Assembly (NCBI GenBank): GCA_017163975.1
Contig: JAFFSR010000309.1
Coordinates: 1,441,501 to 1,505,500 of the forward strand
Direction: 5' to 3'
Source of the DNA: Anastatus disparis
Taxonomy: Eukaryota; Arthropoda; Insecta; Hymenoptera; Eupelmidae
Length of the DNA stretch: 64,000 bases
A program made the translations under genes and the position numbers. Shown piece by piece: positions 1 to 11,666 of this stretch; the first letter of the stretch is position 1; the number at the start of each line of letters is the position of its first letter. The notes under the pieces were generated by a model that was not told the DNA's origin, searched no databases, and saw only the letters and a program-made list of their open reading frames with translations.

Positions 1-775
1 ATATAGAAATATTTTGTTCACTAACCTATATTATTCCGTTATAAACAAACAAAATTCTGAAAAATTGAAAATTTTTTCTGCTTCAAATCATTCTAGCTTA
101 TTTATCAACATTTGAAAGTAATATATAACAATTTATCATTAAAGCTGAGACTCTGAAATTTTTTAAACACATGTTGAACTTTAAAAAATATCAATTAGTA
201 GTCGAGATATAAGGTTTTTCACCAGGGCGTTCCGCGCTTGCTCTACGTCTCTATGTTTTTTTGCAATACATTTGCCATATCTCTGGTTCTAATTATCGAA
301 TCAACATGCAATAAGAACGATTATTTTTTGATTTTTTATTAAAGAACAAGTTTTTGTAGAGAAAATTACTGCATCTATTGTAGTTCATAAACTATAGCCA
401 TTTAAACAATTAATTTGTTTATAAAAAATTACTAGACCACTTGCGCGAAAAGCAAGTTGCAAATTCGGATTCAGCGGCTCAAAATACATACAAACCACCT
501 ACTTGCTTGGTGGGACCTCTAACTTCATACGAAACCCTCTGGGCGCCTAGACTATAATATAGTTTCATAGAATTCAAGTGTAGAGTCTTAATACCCCATT
601 CTACATTTAAAATCAATATAATTAGTTATTCTACAGAAATCGATTTATTCCTATTAATTTTAATACTAATAAGTTATATTAACGTTGACTACTTTCACTA
701 ATACATGAGTGGAACGAATTAATTGATTATAATTGATGTATTTAATTTTATAAATTTTATATGTCATAATCCGAA
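1..775. other. Unassigned AT-rich DNA
   Basis: I see no convincing coding region, RNA gene or repeat shared with the rest of the window. The sequence is AT-rich with stops in all frames. A slightly more GC-rich patch lies near 225-250 and 430-550. It is probably intergenic or old repeat DNA. Confidence 0.4.
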
Positions 776-1168
776 TTAAGAGCAGGCCGGATTCGCTGTC
801 CTTGTCTAATTGGCATTTTTGTTATTTACTCAAGTATTAATCGGTGTATCTGCAAATTGAAGGTTATGCGCAATAGATATTATTATTACAAATATTTATG
901 CACAAGAAAAAAAAAATCTACCGATTTGTTTTTGAGAAAAGTAAGGAACGCCGAAGTAAAAGATTATGTTTATAATATTTTCGCGTTCCTTACTTTTCTC
1001 AAAAACAAAGCGATAGATTTTTTTTTTCTTGTGCATAAATATTTGTAATAATAATATCTATTGCGCATAACCTTCAATTTGCAGATACACCGATTAATAC
1101 TTGAGTAAATAACAAACAACTCAATTGTTACTCGGTCGGTATCAGGTTCTACTCCGGCCTGCCGTTAA
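776..1168. repeat. TTAA-flanked foldback MITE, copy A
   Basis: The element starts at TTAA (776-779) and ends at TTAA (1165-1168), with TTAAGAGCAGGCCGG at one end and its imperfect complement at the other. The inner arms, about 150 bp each, are nearly perfect inverted repeats around a short loop near 955-985, so the whole 393 bp would fold into one hairpin. An open frame across the palindrome is a by-product and not a gene. TTAA target sites are typical of piggyBac-type transposases. The same termini occur at 8661, 29776, 48131 and 58484. Confidence 0.8.
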
Positions 1169-1279
1169 GATACCTTATTCAAATCCATTAAATTTTTTTG
1201 ATTGATTTTAATAAGTCATTTCCAGCAGGGTTGAAAGTATGTTATATTATGATAAAATAATTATTTTCATCACAAAATG

Positions 1280-2190
1280 AAGTCATTACAAGCCTTCCTA
1301 AAAATGTATGTATGGATGTATGTGTGTGATAAATCAAGTTTATGAATTTTCTTCACGAGTTTTTATTCAATCTGAATAATTCCAACGGCAAATTATTCAA
1401 AATAATACTAAAAATAAACGTTCCTATTTAGAAAAACATGGTTAGAGCCATTTTTCCATAATAGTCGTTTTATAGGTCAAAAAATGAGTTTTTGGTAATA
1501 ACTCTAAAAAACAAATTTTCTTAAAAAAGTATAAGGCAGTATAGGTTCTATAAAATAAAATTTATAGAATATAAAAAGGTAAATCTTATTTATACTATAA
1601 ATTTTTTTCCAAAGTTAATATTTTTCAAATTATTCATGAAAATTATTAAAATTTAACACTTTCTTACTGATAGTTTGATAAATATTGATTTTACAAAAAA
1701 ATGTATAATATTAAGAAGTTGTATTTTTTTTTTTTATAACTTTCATTACGTCTACTTTTCTTAAAAATTTGTTTTTTTCAAGTCATCACCAAAAAATCAT
1801 TTTTTTAACCTAAGGATTATTATTTTAAATCAGCTCAAACGATTTTTCTCAAATTGCCAAAGTTAATTTGTATTATTATTTAAAATCATTTTTCGTCGAA
1901 ATAATTCAGGTCGGATAAGAACTTTATAAAAAAATTTTATTTTCAAACTATTGAACTATGAAACATTTTTTTTTTCTTATAACGAAAGAATCACTAAAGA
2001 AAGCAGTAATGAACGTCTTCGGTCGTGCCTTATATGCAAAAATCTATGCTTTTTGTATGCCTTGCATAGCCTATCGATGCAAGGCTCAAGGGCATTTCAG
2101 AGCTTCTCTTAGCTCAGCTCTGAAAAGCCCGAGGTGCAAGCCACAGCCCTTTGGGCCGCTGTATCGAGCTAGTTATGATCTGCAGATTAC
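1280..2190. repeat. Foldback plus GC-rich hairpin cassette, copy 1
   Basis: From 1280 to about 1960 two arms of roughly 200-250 bp are inverted relative to each other (1300-1530 and 1740-1950), and the outer left end carries a TGTATG-type microsatellite. About 60 bp later, 2016-2175 is a GC-rich segment related in inverted orientation to 4126-4310, with the CAGAGCT..AGCTCTG and GATGCAAGG blocks still visible. The hairpins are partly degraded here compared with copy 2. Both parts recur together in copy 2, so they appear to be one mobile unit. Confidence 0.65.
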
Positions 2191-2269
2191 GAGGCATAAC
2201 GCTATCTATTACGTCACAGCACCCTTGATACGTATTGTGACAATCTTATATATTAATAGTTTATTACAA

Positions 2270-2990
2270 TAAAAATAAAATATTTTATTTAAATTATTTG
2301 TAAATTTGAATCAAACAAATAATTAATTAAAAATAAGTAACTATTAGTAATTAAGAATAAATGAAGCTCAGTAGAATTATTTTTCTTAAATTAAAAAAAT
2401 GACCTTTTTCATGCCATTGAATAATTTTGTGAATACAATTATTTAATTAATCAACTTAATTATTAATAATTTTATTTTTCTACAAAACAAATCTAATTTT
2501 TTTCATACAAAAAAATAGTTTTATCTGATTTTCTTGCAGAAAAATAATTAATTGATTAGTTTACTTCAGTATTTCTACATTATTTGATTTTTCTTGAATA
2601 AAAAAATTATTTCTTGCAAGAAAATAATTTAGCATACTAAAATTAACTTTAAATCAATCAATTAATTTTTATATTTGTTCGTTAGTTATTTAAGACAATA
2701 TAAGAAGAAGGTTGCAAATGTCTACCTTACCGACATATACTGAATTTTTGCTGAAAACTTGTTTCATAAAACTTTGTAGAATGCTTAAAGAAACCTTTTA
2801 TAAAAGATTTCTTGTAAGGCTCAGAGGAATTTTACATACGACCTGTCGACAAGCTTGCAGTTATATTGCATTGTAATGTTTCATGAAACATTTAAGCTGT
2901 GTTTACGTAAGGTTATTGTAACCTTGCAACAATATTTCGATGAAATATTTTATTGAAAATTTCAATGTTATTTTTCATATAGAGTGAAAA
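2270..2990. other. AT-rich spacer with degenerate repeats
   Basis: No gene is seen. From about 2700 to 2960 there are degenerate words of the form GAAACCTT / AAGGTTTC, like those in the longer array at 10670-11180. The rest is simple AT-rich sequence. Confidence 0.4.
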
Positions 2991-3599
2991 TAATAAATTC
3001 CTTTCTCATAGAGAAAGCATTGTATCGATAAAAAAAATTGTTTCTATTTTCTCATTAATTTGTACATATTTGAACTCAGGAAGTCGAAAAAAGTAGTTTC
3101 TAGAAAATGTTTGTATGTATGTATGTGTGTGTGTTTGTGTGAACAGTTACTCAATTGTATCTCGAAAACTACTCAATGAACTTGCTTTAAAATTTGCACA
3201 CAATTTATTTTTTTGTCTAACTTTGGGGAGGGGGAGCTATTGAGAATCGATTTTCTCAACATAGTTTTAATTTTAGAGCATTTTTATAATTTTGAAAAAA
3301 AATTTTCTATTCATTTTTTTTTGTATTTTGTGTAAACTACTTGATGAATTTGCTCAAAAATTTGCATGGAAATTATTCGTGATTGCCAAAATAAAAAAAA
3401 ACTTTAGATGACTGATTTTCTTAGCGCAGTTTTAATTTTAGAACATTTTGAAAATTTTTAAAACAATTTTTTATTTTTATTTTTTTTCTATTTTATGTAA
3501 ACTAATCTCTAGATTTACTATAAAATTTGTATGGAAGTTATTCGTTACTATTTTTATAAAACAAGCCTAGAAAACTAATTTTTTTAACGTAAATTTCTG

Positions 3600-4130
3600 A
3601 TCACTTCTTCTAATTTCTTATTTAACGTTCTCACTAATTCTTTTATTTCTTCCTCACTCCCTCTCTTTCCTTCTATCTCACCCTGATACTCATTTTTACA
3701 CTATTTTCATTTATCTCTCACTCTTTCTCTCTCTTCCTATTTCGTGATCACTCTCTCATACTTACTCTCACTCTCTTTTACCCTTCTTAATTTTTCTTGA
3801 ATAGAAACTATGTTTTTTACATTGAAATCACATTTAAAAAGTGCTCCCAAGTGCTTTGGCGCAATGCTTTTCTATAGAGCTTATTGAGTTAGAATGATTT
3901 GATTTTATTTTTTAAAATGTAATTTCAATGTAAAAAGCATAATTTCTATTTAAGAAAAATTAAGAAGGGAAAGTAAGAACGAGAGTAAGTATGAGTGATC
4001 AGGAAATATGAAGAGAGAGAGTGAGGGATAGATGAAAATAGTGTGAAAATAATTATCAGGGTGAGATAGAAGGAAAGAGAGGAAGTGAGGAAGAAAGAAA
4101 AGAGTTAGTGAGAGCATTAAATAAACTAGC
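3600..4130. repeat. Polypyrimidine/polypurine inverted repeat
   Basis: About 180 bp of CT-rich sequence (3620-3790) is mirrored by GA-rich sequence (3955-4130). The inner arms read toward a loop near 3850-3890 that contains GTGCTTTGGCGCAATGC. This is the hinge of the R1 palindrome. Long purine/pyrimidine asymmetry on inverted arms could allow cruciform or triplex structure; that is inference. Confidence 0.7.
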
Positions 4131-5375
4131 TCGCCACAGCGGCCCTTTGGGCCGCTGTGGCTCGCACCTTGGTCCTTTCAGAGCTTCGCTTCGCTCAGCT
4201 CTGAAATGCCCTCGGGCCTTGCATCGCTTCGCGATGCAAGGCATGCAAAAAGCTCCGCTTCTTGCACATAAGGCACGACCGAAAACGCTCGCGCTTCGCA
4301 CTCGCTATTTGATATTTAAAAAATATTAAAACAAATCATTTACAAACGCAAAAGCCTTAAAAGTTAATCTTATTTCTTTTTTTCATTGTATTTTTTACCG
4401 CATCTTTCAACAGGAGGTTTGAATTTATTGTATTTATTTGAAAAAACAAATTTATAATTATTTTAATTTTTCTTGGGAATTAAGTTGATTGATTTCGAAA
4501 AAATTTATGTTATGTGAAAAAGACATATTTTCATTAATGTATACTTTTTAAAGTTTTGGATAGGATAATCTATCAAAAGTTATAAGAAAAAAAATAGTTC
4601 AGTAGCTTAAAAGTAAAGTTTTGTATTAAGTTTTTATTTGATCTGAATCATTCCGGCGGAGGATGATTTAAAACAATAATACAAATAAATATTGGCAGTT
4701 TAAAAAAAAATCGTTTGAGCGGTTTTAAAACAGTTATTCCTTTAGAGGTTAAAAAAATGATTTTTTGGTGATAACTTGAAAAAAACGAATTTTGAAACAA
4801 AGTATATTAAATAAAATTTATAGAAAAAGATAAGATGCATCTTTTTAATATTATATATATATTTTTTTAAATAATATTTATCAAATTATCATTAAAAAGC
4901 CTTTAATTTCAACATTTTTCATGAACAATTTGAAAAATATTAACTTTAGAGAAAAATGTATAATATAAAAAAAAATTATTTTTTTATATTCTATAACTTT
5001 TATTAAATATACTTTTTGAAAAAAAATCGTATTTTTCAAGTTATTACCAAAAATCAATTTTTTTGACCATTTAAAAGGCGCCTATTTAAAAACGCTTCCA
5101 ACGATTTTTTTCAAAATAGGAACGTTTACTTGTGTTATTATTTGAAACAATTTCCCGTTCGAATAATTCAGATCGGATAAAAACTCGTCGAGAAAATTCA
5201 TAAACTTGATTTCTCACACACATACATCCATACATACATTTTAAGGAAGCCTCGTAATAGTCTTATTTTGCTATAAAAATAAGTTTTTTATCATAAAAAA
5301 ACATATTTTAAAGGGTTACATTTTTCGCGATGTCGAAAATATAAGGCACTTCCGTATAGCGGTCGTGCCTAAAAA
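4126..5375. repeat. Foldback plus GC-rich hairpin cassette, copy 2, nested in R1
   Basis: It begins with a GC-rich run of perfect hairpins: GCCACAGCGGCCC-TTT-complement (about 4133-4162), TTTCAGAGCT..AGCTCTGAAA (about 4177-4206), and CCTTGCATCGC-TTC-complement (about 4218-4243). It continues through 4330-4600 AT spacer to a two-armed foldback (4618-4805 versus 5020-5200), ending with a TACATACA microsatellite and GCGGTCGTGCC. The R1 right arm resumes beyond it, so it inserted into R1. It is inverted relative to copy 1. Confidence 0.65.
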
Positions 5376-6339
5376 CCAGAAGAAGTGATTAAAGAGCTAC
5401 ACTAAGAAAATTATTATTCAAAAACTTTTTCTATAAAGACTGTAACGAATAACTTGTATACAAATTTTAGAGCAAATCTATCGAGTAGTTTACGTAAAAT
5501 AGATAAGAAATAAACTAAAATTTATTTCAAAATTTTAAAAATTATATAAAATTCAAACTACAAGAAGAAAACTAATTTTCAATAGCTACCCGCCTAGTAA
5601 GACGGAAAAATAGATCGTATGTGAAATTTGAAGATATTTATCGAGTTGTTTTCGAAATCCAAGTGGCTAAATAAATAAAAATTTGTTTTAGTTTTCAAAA
5701 TGCTCGAATATTAAAACTACGCTAGATTAATCAGTTTCCAAAAATTTCACTACTTTTGGCTGTTGCAAATAATTTTCCTGAAAATTTTAGAACAAACCTA
5801 TCAAGTACTTTGCGTAAAATAAAAAAAATTAAAAAAAATTTTTTAATTATTTTCGAAATTTAAAAAATTTTTTAAAATTCTAACTACGCAAAAAAATTAG
5901 TTTTCAAAAACTTGTTTCCTTCAGATAGTAGCGAATAAATTGTATTTAAATTTTGGGGCACATCTATCGAATGGCTTACGTAAAATAGAAAAAAATTGAA
6001 AAATGAAATTTTTTTCAAAATTTTAAAAATGCTCTAAAATTGAAACTGCGTTAAGAAAATTTGTTTTCAAAGACTAGTTTTCTTCATATAGACTTCTTCA
6101 TATAGTAGCAAATAACTTGTATACAAATTTTTGAGCAGATCCATTCAGTAGTTTACGTAAAGTAGAAGAAAAATGGAAAAGGAAAATTTTTTCAAAATTT
6201 TCAAAATGCTCTAAAATTAAAACTACGCTAAGAAAAATCAATTTCCAATTGCTTCGGCACCAGTTAGACAAAAAAATTAATTCCATGCAAAATATAAAGC
6301 CAATCCATCGAGTAGTTTTCGAGATCCAACTGACGTAAA

Positions 6340-6392
6340 GAATACACACACACATACACACGCACGCACGCACACGCACACGCACACACATA
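6340..6392. repeat. CA/CGCA microsatellite of R1
   Basis: Alternating CA with CGCA variants, the mirror of the TG tract in the other R1 arm and of 48271-48360. Cysteine/valine-rich reading frames across it are artefacts. Confidence 0.9.
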
Positions 6393-6594
6393 CAGACATT
6401 TTCTGGAAACCACTTATTTCGACTCCTTGAGTCCAAATATGTACAAACTAATGAAAAATAGAAAAAAAAATTTGTATTAATACAATGCTTTCTCTATGAG
6501 AAAGCAAAAATTAAATCAAATTATTGTAACTCAATGAGCTCTATAAGAAAGCATTGCGCCAAGGCACTTGGCAGCATTTTGATTAATTACTTAA

Positions 6595-8105
6595 TTAAAA
6601 TATAAAACATATAATATAAAGAGTTTATAAAATATCAAATATAAGTAATGTATAAAATTTAATATTGTCATTAATTACTCCACAAATAAAAAATAATTTT
6701 TCAATGTTTAAATGTCACATATTTAATACGAAAAAGAAATAAAAATTGAGAAAATTGAAAATTGATATAGTATTGAAATGATATTTAATAACCTACGTAA
6801 AACAACACTAACTTATGAAGATATAAGTATGTTATGTCCGGTCACCTTAAATAGGTTTACTCGGACGTTATATTTAATTGGGAGATATTTCTGGTCTAGT
6901 GTGCAGGGTAGAGGAGCCAAATCGTTTACCATTTGTGGGTTGGCTGCATGACGTAGGTCACTTGAATTTTTGGTTGAAGAGTTAAAATGGTTGCTTGATT
7001 TGTTAAATAAATTATAACCAAGAACTGGGTGATTGAAATCTATTTATTGAGCTGAACTTTTTCACTAGCACGATTCGAAGAATATTATTATAATTATAAT
7101 TATAGAACTTTGATTTATAGTTAATAAACAAGTCGATTGTGCGGTCACTAGCGAATATTTTTGTAACTATATTTTTTTTTGATTGATTGCGCAATTTGTT
7201 TACTTATTCTTATTGTTAATTTAATTGCTAAGCTGTAAGTTTAATCGTGCAGTTACGAAAAATTTTCTAAAAAATTCGTTGACTGGTTTATCATTTGCGT
7301 ACAGAATGTTGGTGATTTATTTTTGTTTAATTTAATTTAATCGTAAATAGGTGAGTCGCGCAGTTTTTTTTTGTTGTTAAAATTCCCTTTTTTTATTGAC
7401 ACGTTGTGATTAAACTTTGCAAAGATATTTTAAACACAGTACGTTGCGTCGATTGAGAGATAAACCAGCGAGAAAAATAACTCGTTGCTTTAAGCGCGTT
7501 ACGAATTTGCGTTGCTTGATTTTTTTTGTAAAAGAAATCAATTTTAGAAGCAACAAGAAAAACTGATAGCATGGTAGAATTCAGCGCGAGTTTACAAATT
7601 CTTCATTTAGGTTCTCTCTTTTGCTTGTACTGCTGCTCGAAAGAACTGACTGCAGAGTGACTTACTAAAACATTATTTCTCTACACGAATAATGTGAATT
7701 TAAAGAGAAAAATGCATATATTTCCCCAAGAGTCCCATTGATCAGTTTGGTCGTGAGAAACTCTTCAAAATCTCACATTCGGTCAACGAAGATATCTTCT
7801 TATCGCGCCTAAAAATGCTGATGTAGCGTATACGGCGCGCGAACTTACTGCTTTTCTCTTAAAGCTATTACAAGAAATTAAACTTATTTTCTAATACAGC
7901 ATATTTCTTATTACTAAAAGATTTATTTATTTACTTATATGCATCTATTAATGTTATTCGGAGAAAGAACTGCAGACATACATAATTATATGTCTATATC
8001 TAAAAATAAAAAAAATTAATAGAAAAGAGATAAAAATAATAAAAAGATTTTTCATACATCCGTGATTATGCGGATGTAACATCTATATGATTTAAATGTT
8101 CCTCT
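6595..8105. other. Unassigned unique DNA
   Basis: I find no open reading frame with recognisable motifs, no tRNA fold and no match to other parts of the window. A somewhat GC-richer patch with TGTCCGGTCACC and GGGTTGGCTGCATGACG lies at 6830-6970, and another with GCGC motifs at 7430-7860. These could be old repeat or regulatory sequence, but nothing can be assigned. Confidence 0.35.
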
Positions 8106-8600
8106 CCAGCGAAGATAGGATTTGTTTAAAACTGTTTAGAACTGAGTAAAACTATCTGGAAGTACGAATTTCTAAACATTCCAAACAATTTTAAGCAATT
8201 TTGAAGAGTTTTGATTAATTCTAAACATTTATGAACAATTTGCAAGAATTTTGAACAATTCTCAGCTTTTCTAATCAAAGTGTATTATTATACACAGATA
8301 TCAATAGTTTTAAACCGTTTTGTATAGTTTGAACAATTTTTAAAAGTTTTGAACAGTTTTAAACAAATTAAATATTCAAAAATTAAGTAATGAACAAATT
8401 AAAAGTTAAAATCATTTTAAAACAGTTTAAAACAGTTCAAAGCTTTTTAAATCGTTTAAAACTATTTATAACTGTTTTAGATGTCCAAAAATTTACACTT
8501 TTTAATTATTTTAAAGGACTTCAAACAGTTTTAAACAGTTATTAATCGATTAGAATAATTTTAAACAGTTATGAACAAGTTAAATTTCCATTATGGTCGT
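8105..8600. repeat. Degenerate short-period repeat (AAACAGTTTT type)
   Basis: Nearly 500 bp is built from variants of TTTTAAACAGTTTT and its complement at about 10-12 bp spacing. One outer end (8590-8600, minus strand) reads CCATAATGGAAAT, like the ends of the array at 51499. No coding content. Confidence 0.6.
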
Positions 8601-8660
8601 CTAAAAAAATTATTTTCTGTTAGAAAATAATTATACAGAGAAAAATGATTTATTTATTCA

Positions 8661-9039
8661 TTAAGAAGGTCGAGTATATCTGTCCTTTTCCAATCAAAGA
8701 ATTGGGTTTTTTTTGCAAAAATTAATAATCGTAGCAAAAAATAAGGAGATAGCCCCATCTTGTATCATAAAAAGCAATATTTTTTTTGATGAGGAAAAAT
8801 TATTTTTATCGATCCGTTTTGAAGAAAACCTTGAAAAACGTTAGGATGGACAATTCAGTTTTTCAAAGTTTTCTTAAAAACGAAGCCATAAAAATAATTT
8901 TTCCTCATCAAAAAAAATATTACTTTTCATTATACGGGACGGGTAAGCTTCCTTCTTATTTTTTTTTACAATTATTAGGTTTTGCAGAAAAATGAATTTT
9001 TTGGTTAGAAAAGGATGGAAATATACGACCTGCTCTTGA
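8661..9039. repeat. TTAA-flanked foldback MITE, copy B
   Basis: It starts TTAAGAAGGTCGAGTATATC and ends in the complement (..ATATACGACCTGCTCTTGA; the final TTAA is mutated to TTGA). The body is a long inverted repeat of about 180 bp per arm. It is very similar along its length to the copy at 29776-30164, so these two are members of one subfamily. Confidence 0.85.
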
Positions 9040-9233
9040 TTTGGTGCCATAAAAAATAGTTTAATAATTTTTTCCTTCCCTTCATATAATTATTGGTTAA
9101 TTAGTGAATCCAATTACTTAGTTCGTTGATTCTCAGTAAAATGTCTTATAAAATTAGTAAAAATTTGACTGTAATAAATCTAAATAACAATTTATTTGAC
9201 AAAACTTAAATTGTTTAAAAGTTCTTGCATATA

Positions 9234-9465
9234 TAGGGGAAACTGGGTAAATAGGACTCCTGGGGCAAATCAGACTGGCACCACTGGATATGAGTACAAG
9301 TAAATATTAGAAGATTAAAATAACTATAAATAAACTCTAATGGAGAAAGTAATTTGATGTAACAATATTAAAATCTTAGTAATAAAATAAATATGTACTA
9401 CATATTTATATGAAGTGATGCCGGTCCGCTTTTTCTCGGGGGTCCGATTTACCTAGTTTCCCCTA
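9234..9465. repeat. TA-flanked MITE, copy 1
   Basis: Terminal inverted repeats AGGGGAAACTGGGTAAATAG and CGATTTACCTAGTTTCCCCT bound a 230-bp noncoding body flanked by TA. A second copy with the same body lies at 35292-35523. TA targets suggest a Tc1/mariner-type mobiliser; no transposase is present. Confidence 0.85.
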
Positions 9466-9479
9466 TGTATTTTTAGTAA

Positions 9480-9996
9480 GGTTGATATTATAGCTTACGT
9501 CGCTTTAAGACTCATGTTATCAGGACTGAGCTGAAGCTTAAGAGTACGCTGTAAGAGTATAGCGTTATCCTTTTCTATTCTCCAGTTATAATATATGCAC
9601 GATAGTTGAAACTGTCGAATAGAAAAAGACAGCGCTAAACCTTCCAGCGTCGTGTTAAACAAAATCAAATTTAAATGTAATAAATTTATTTTCTTATAAT
9701 ATTTATTGGTGATTTTTTTTTAACTTAAACATATATTAAATACAAGAGTTTAGTCCATAAATAATTTAAAAAAATCTTATCCAATGCTTAAAATATTCAG
9801 TCGATGACTTAATTTTGTCTATGTTGGTGGTTACAGCGGGCTTCGTCAGATGATTTTTAACAAATTAAATTCAAAATTTCTAGAGACCTTCAATTTAAAT
9901 ATCTTCACAAAATAACAGTGCTAAAATTTTAAATCGAATTGCATACATAAAATTCACAAAAATATCTATTTTCTCCAATATTTTCAATTTATAAGA
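9480..9996. other. Unassigned AT-rich DNA
   Basis: No gene was found. A short inverted pair (AGCGTTATCCTTTTCTATTC near 9561 and its relative near 9617) surrounds ATATGCACGATAG. Nothing else can be assigned. Confidence 0.35.
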
Positions 9997-10350
9997 GAGC
10001 ATGATGATGTAACAGATAGAACTCTTACCTTCAACGTGGTCGGCACGGGTTTAAATCGTGGACAGGTACCTCTGATTTTTTATGACAGAAAATTAGTGTT
10101 TGTGCAATTTATGTCGCGACTCTTATAAAATCTGAACTCATTGGGTATCGGTTGCTTGTTGGTCATAAAAGTAGCTGATCATCCATTGATAGTCAAAGTT
10201 TTCGGTATGGTATGCGAGATAGTTTAGTCTAATGTAATGTGTTAAACGAGAATCGGGTTCGACTACCTCGATGTTACCATATTAAAAAGCTCAACATTTA
10301 GAGAACAATATCCTCAGATATTAACTTTTCAAAAAAAATAAAAATAAAAT
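9997..10350 (+). mobile_element. tRNA-derived SINE, diverged copy
   Basis: The 5' head resembles a tRNA: an A-box-like GATGTAACAGATAGAAC, an anticodon-arm-like CTTACCTTCAAC, and a B-box-like GGGTTTAAATC that is mutated from GGTTCGAATCC. The body shares ATTGGGTATCGGTTG, GTCAAAGTTT.CGGTATGGT and ACAATATCCT with the copy at 52106-52455, and it ends in an A-rich tail. The B box is degraded, so it is unlikely to be transcribed from its own promoter. Confidence 0.8.
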
Positions 10351-10669
10351 ATTTTCAACTTTTTCCGAAACAAACTTATAAATTAATTTTTTTTTACTAA
10401 GACTGTTATTTTGTAAAAATCTCTGAAAATTTCAAAGTCAATTTATTAAAAATTTTCTGAAAAGCCTACGGTAATTACCAAAATCAAGTGTTTGACTGAA
10501 GAAAAGGGTTTCAATCATCAGATAAGATCTTTTAAAATTATTTATGGACCGGAGTCTTGTATTCAATATATATTTGATATTAAAAAAGTTTTATTAATGA
10601 ATATTATAAGAAAAAAGTTTATTGTTAGATTGGGCATACTTACTTCACAAAATCTTATCGAAAATCGTG

Positions 10670-11180
10670 TATCAACCTTTCATGAAAATTTGTTGTTTCT
10701 CAAAAAGTTTTCAAAATTTTGTCAAAAGCTTAGCCGAAACCTTTCATGACAGGGCTTTGCAGGAACTCTCAAAATGATTCATAAAACCTTATAGAAACCT
10801 TGCAGCAATATTTTATTGAAGGTTGCTAGCCATGTTTTTTGAAATATTTCTGGAAACTTGTCGGAAACTTTGGAGTAATATTTGATAAAAGATTTCTTGA
10901 TCGTTGTTTAAAATGTTTCACGAAACCTTGCTGGAACCTTTTATGAAAGGTTTCTTGAAATGTTTTAGAATACTTGCCAAAATCTTTGCAGCAACCTTTC
11001 GTAAAAGGTTTCTTGCAATATTTCGTGCAATGTTTTCAAAACTTGGCTGGAAACCTTGCAGAAAACTTTAATGAAAGATTTCTGCAAAGTTTCTCAAAAT
11101 ATCCCAAGAAACCTAGTAGAAACCTTGCTGGAACCTTTCATCAAAGGTTTCTTGGAAAGTTTTTTTGGAAGTTCTCATAA
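10670..11180. repeat. Degenerate palindromic repeat (GAAACCTTTCATGAAAGG type)
   Basis: About 500 bp of loosely repeated GAAACCTT.CA and its complement AAGGTTTCTTG at roughly 10-12-bp and 25-bp intervals. Short open frames here are by-products of the repeated word. The style matches 8105-8600 and 39123-40725 with a different word. Confidence 0.6.
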
Positions 11181-11298
11181 CTACAGTACAAAATATAAAT
11201 ATAATACAGCGGCGCTTTATTTTATATTTTTTTTATTCGCGTCTATACCCATTTAACAAGCCGACTCTATGGGACACCCTTTTACTGGTTACAGCAGC

Positions 11299-11302
<4 letters not shown>

Positions 11303-11364
<62 letters not shown>
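11303..11364. repeat. (AT)n microsatellite
   Basis: Uninterrupted AT dinucleotides of about 60 bp. Confidence 0.95.
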
Positions 11365-11366
<2 letters not shown>

Positions 11367-11459
11367 ATACGGATGATTATTTACCAAATCGTGTGCAAAA
11401 TAATTGATTTCTCTAAAACTCAAGGATTTTGTTTTTAATGATGTGACAAAAGCTTTTGG

Positions 11460-11625
11460 ATTATTTTAGATTTTTCGGAAGTAGGTAAGCTATAGGCATA
11501 CTGAATCACACGGATTCTGGATCACCTCCTCTCTCCTCAAAGTGATCTAGAATCCGTACGCATTGTAGATCATCTCAGTGATCTAGAAACCAAACGTGAT
11601 CCAGAATGCCTATAGCATTTTCTAC
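11460..11625. repeat. GATC-rich inverted repeat next to the Polinton
   Basis: AAGCTATAGGCATACTGAATC near 11487 faces GATCCAGAATGCCTATAGC near 11600, with further GTGATCTAGAA copies between. The same sequence (inverted) recurs at 46380-46455. It may be the outer edge of the Polinton or an unrelated MITE; no clear Polinton terminal repeat was identified. Confidence 0.55.
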
Positions 11626-11666
11626 TATTTTTTTTTCTACTATTTTTTTTTCTTTGATTTTTTTTC

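Larger units (their letters stand above)
2990..6590. repeat. Large palindromic repeat (family R1) with nested insertion
   Basis: The left arm (2990-3880) contains a CTTTCTCATAGAGAAAG hairpin, a TATG/TG microsatellite, several degenerate units of about 165 bp, then a C/T-rich tract. The right arm (3900-6580) holds the same parts in reverse order on the other strand, interrupted between about 4126 and 5375 by the foldback-cassette element. The degenerate unit is recognised by phrases such as TCGAAAACTACTCGATG and TTAGCGTAGTTTTAATTTTAG. A single arm of the same family occurs at 48250-48826 plus 61151-62595. Confidence 0.7.

Noticed and set aside
857..1048. 63-residue open frame rich in Tyr, Lys and Phe
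   Set aside because: It lies across the hairpin of the TTAA foldback; its two halves are inverted copies of the same DNA.
4056..4329. Opposed open frames rich in Arg, Cys and Ala over the GC-rich cassette
   Set aside because: They are forced by perfect hairpins in GC-rich DNA on both strands and are degraded in the other copy.
9997..10075. Functional tRNA gene
   Set aside because: The acceptor stem and B box do not hold together and the tRNA-like head is joined to a SINE body.
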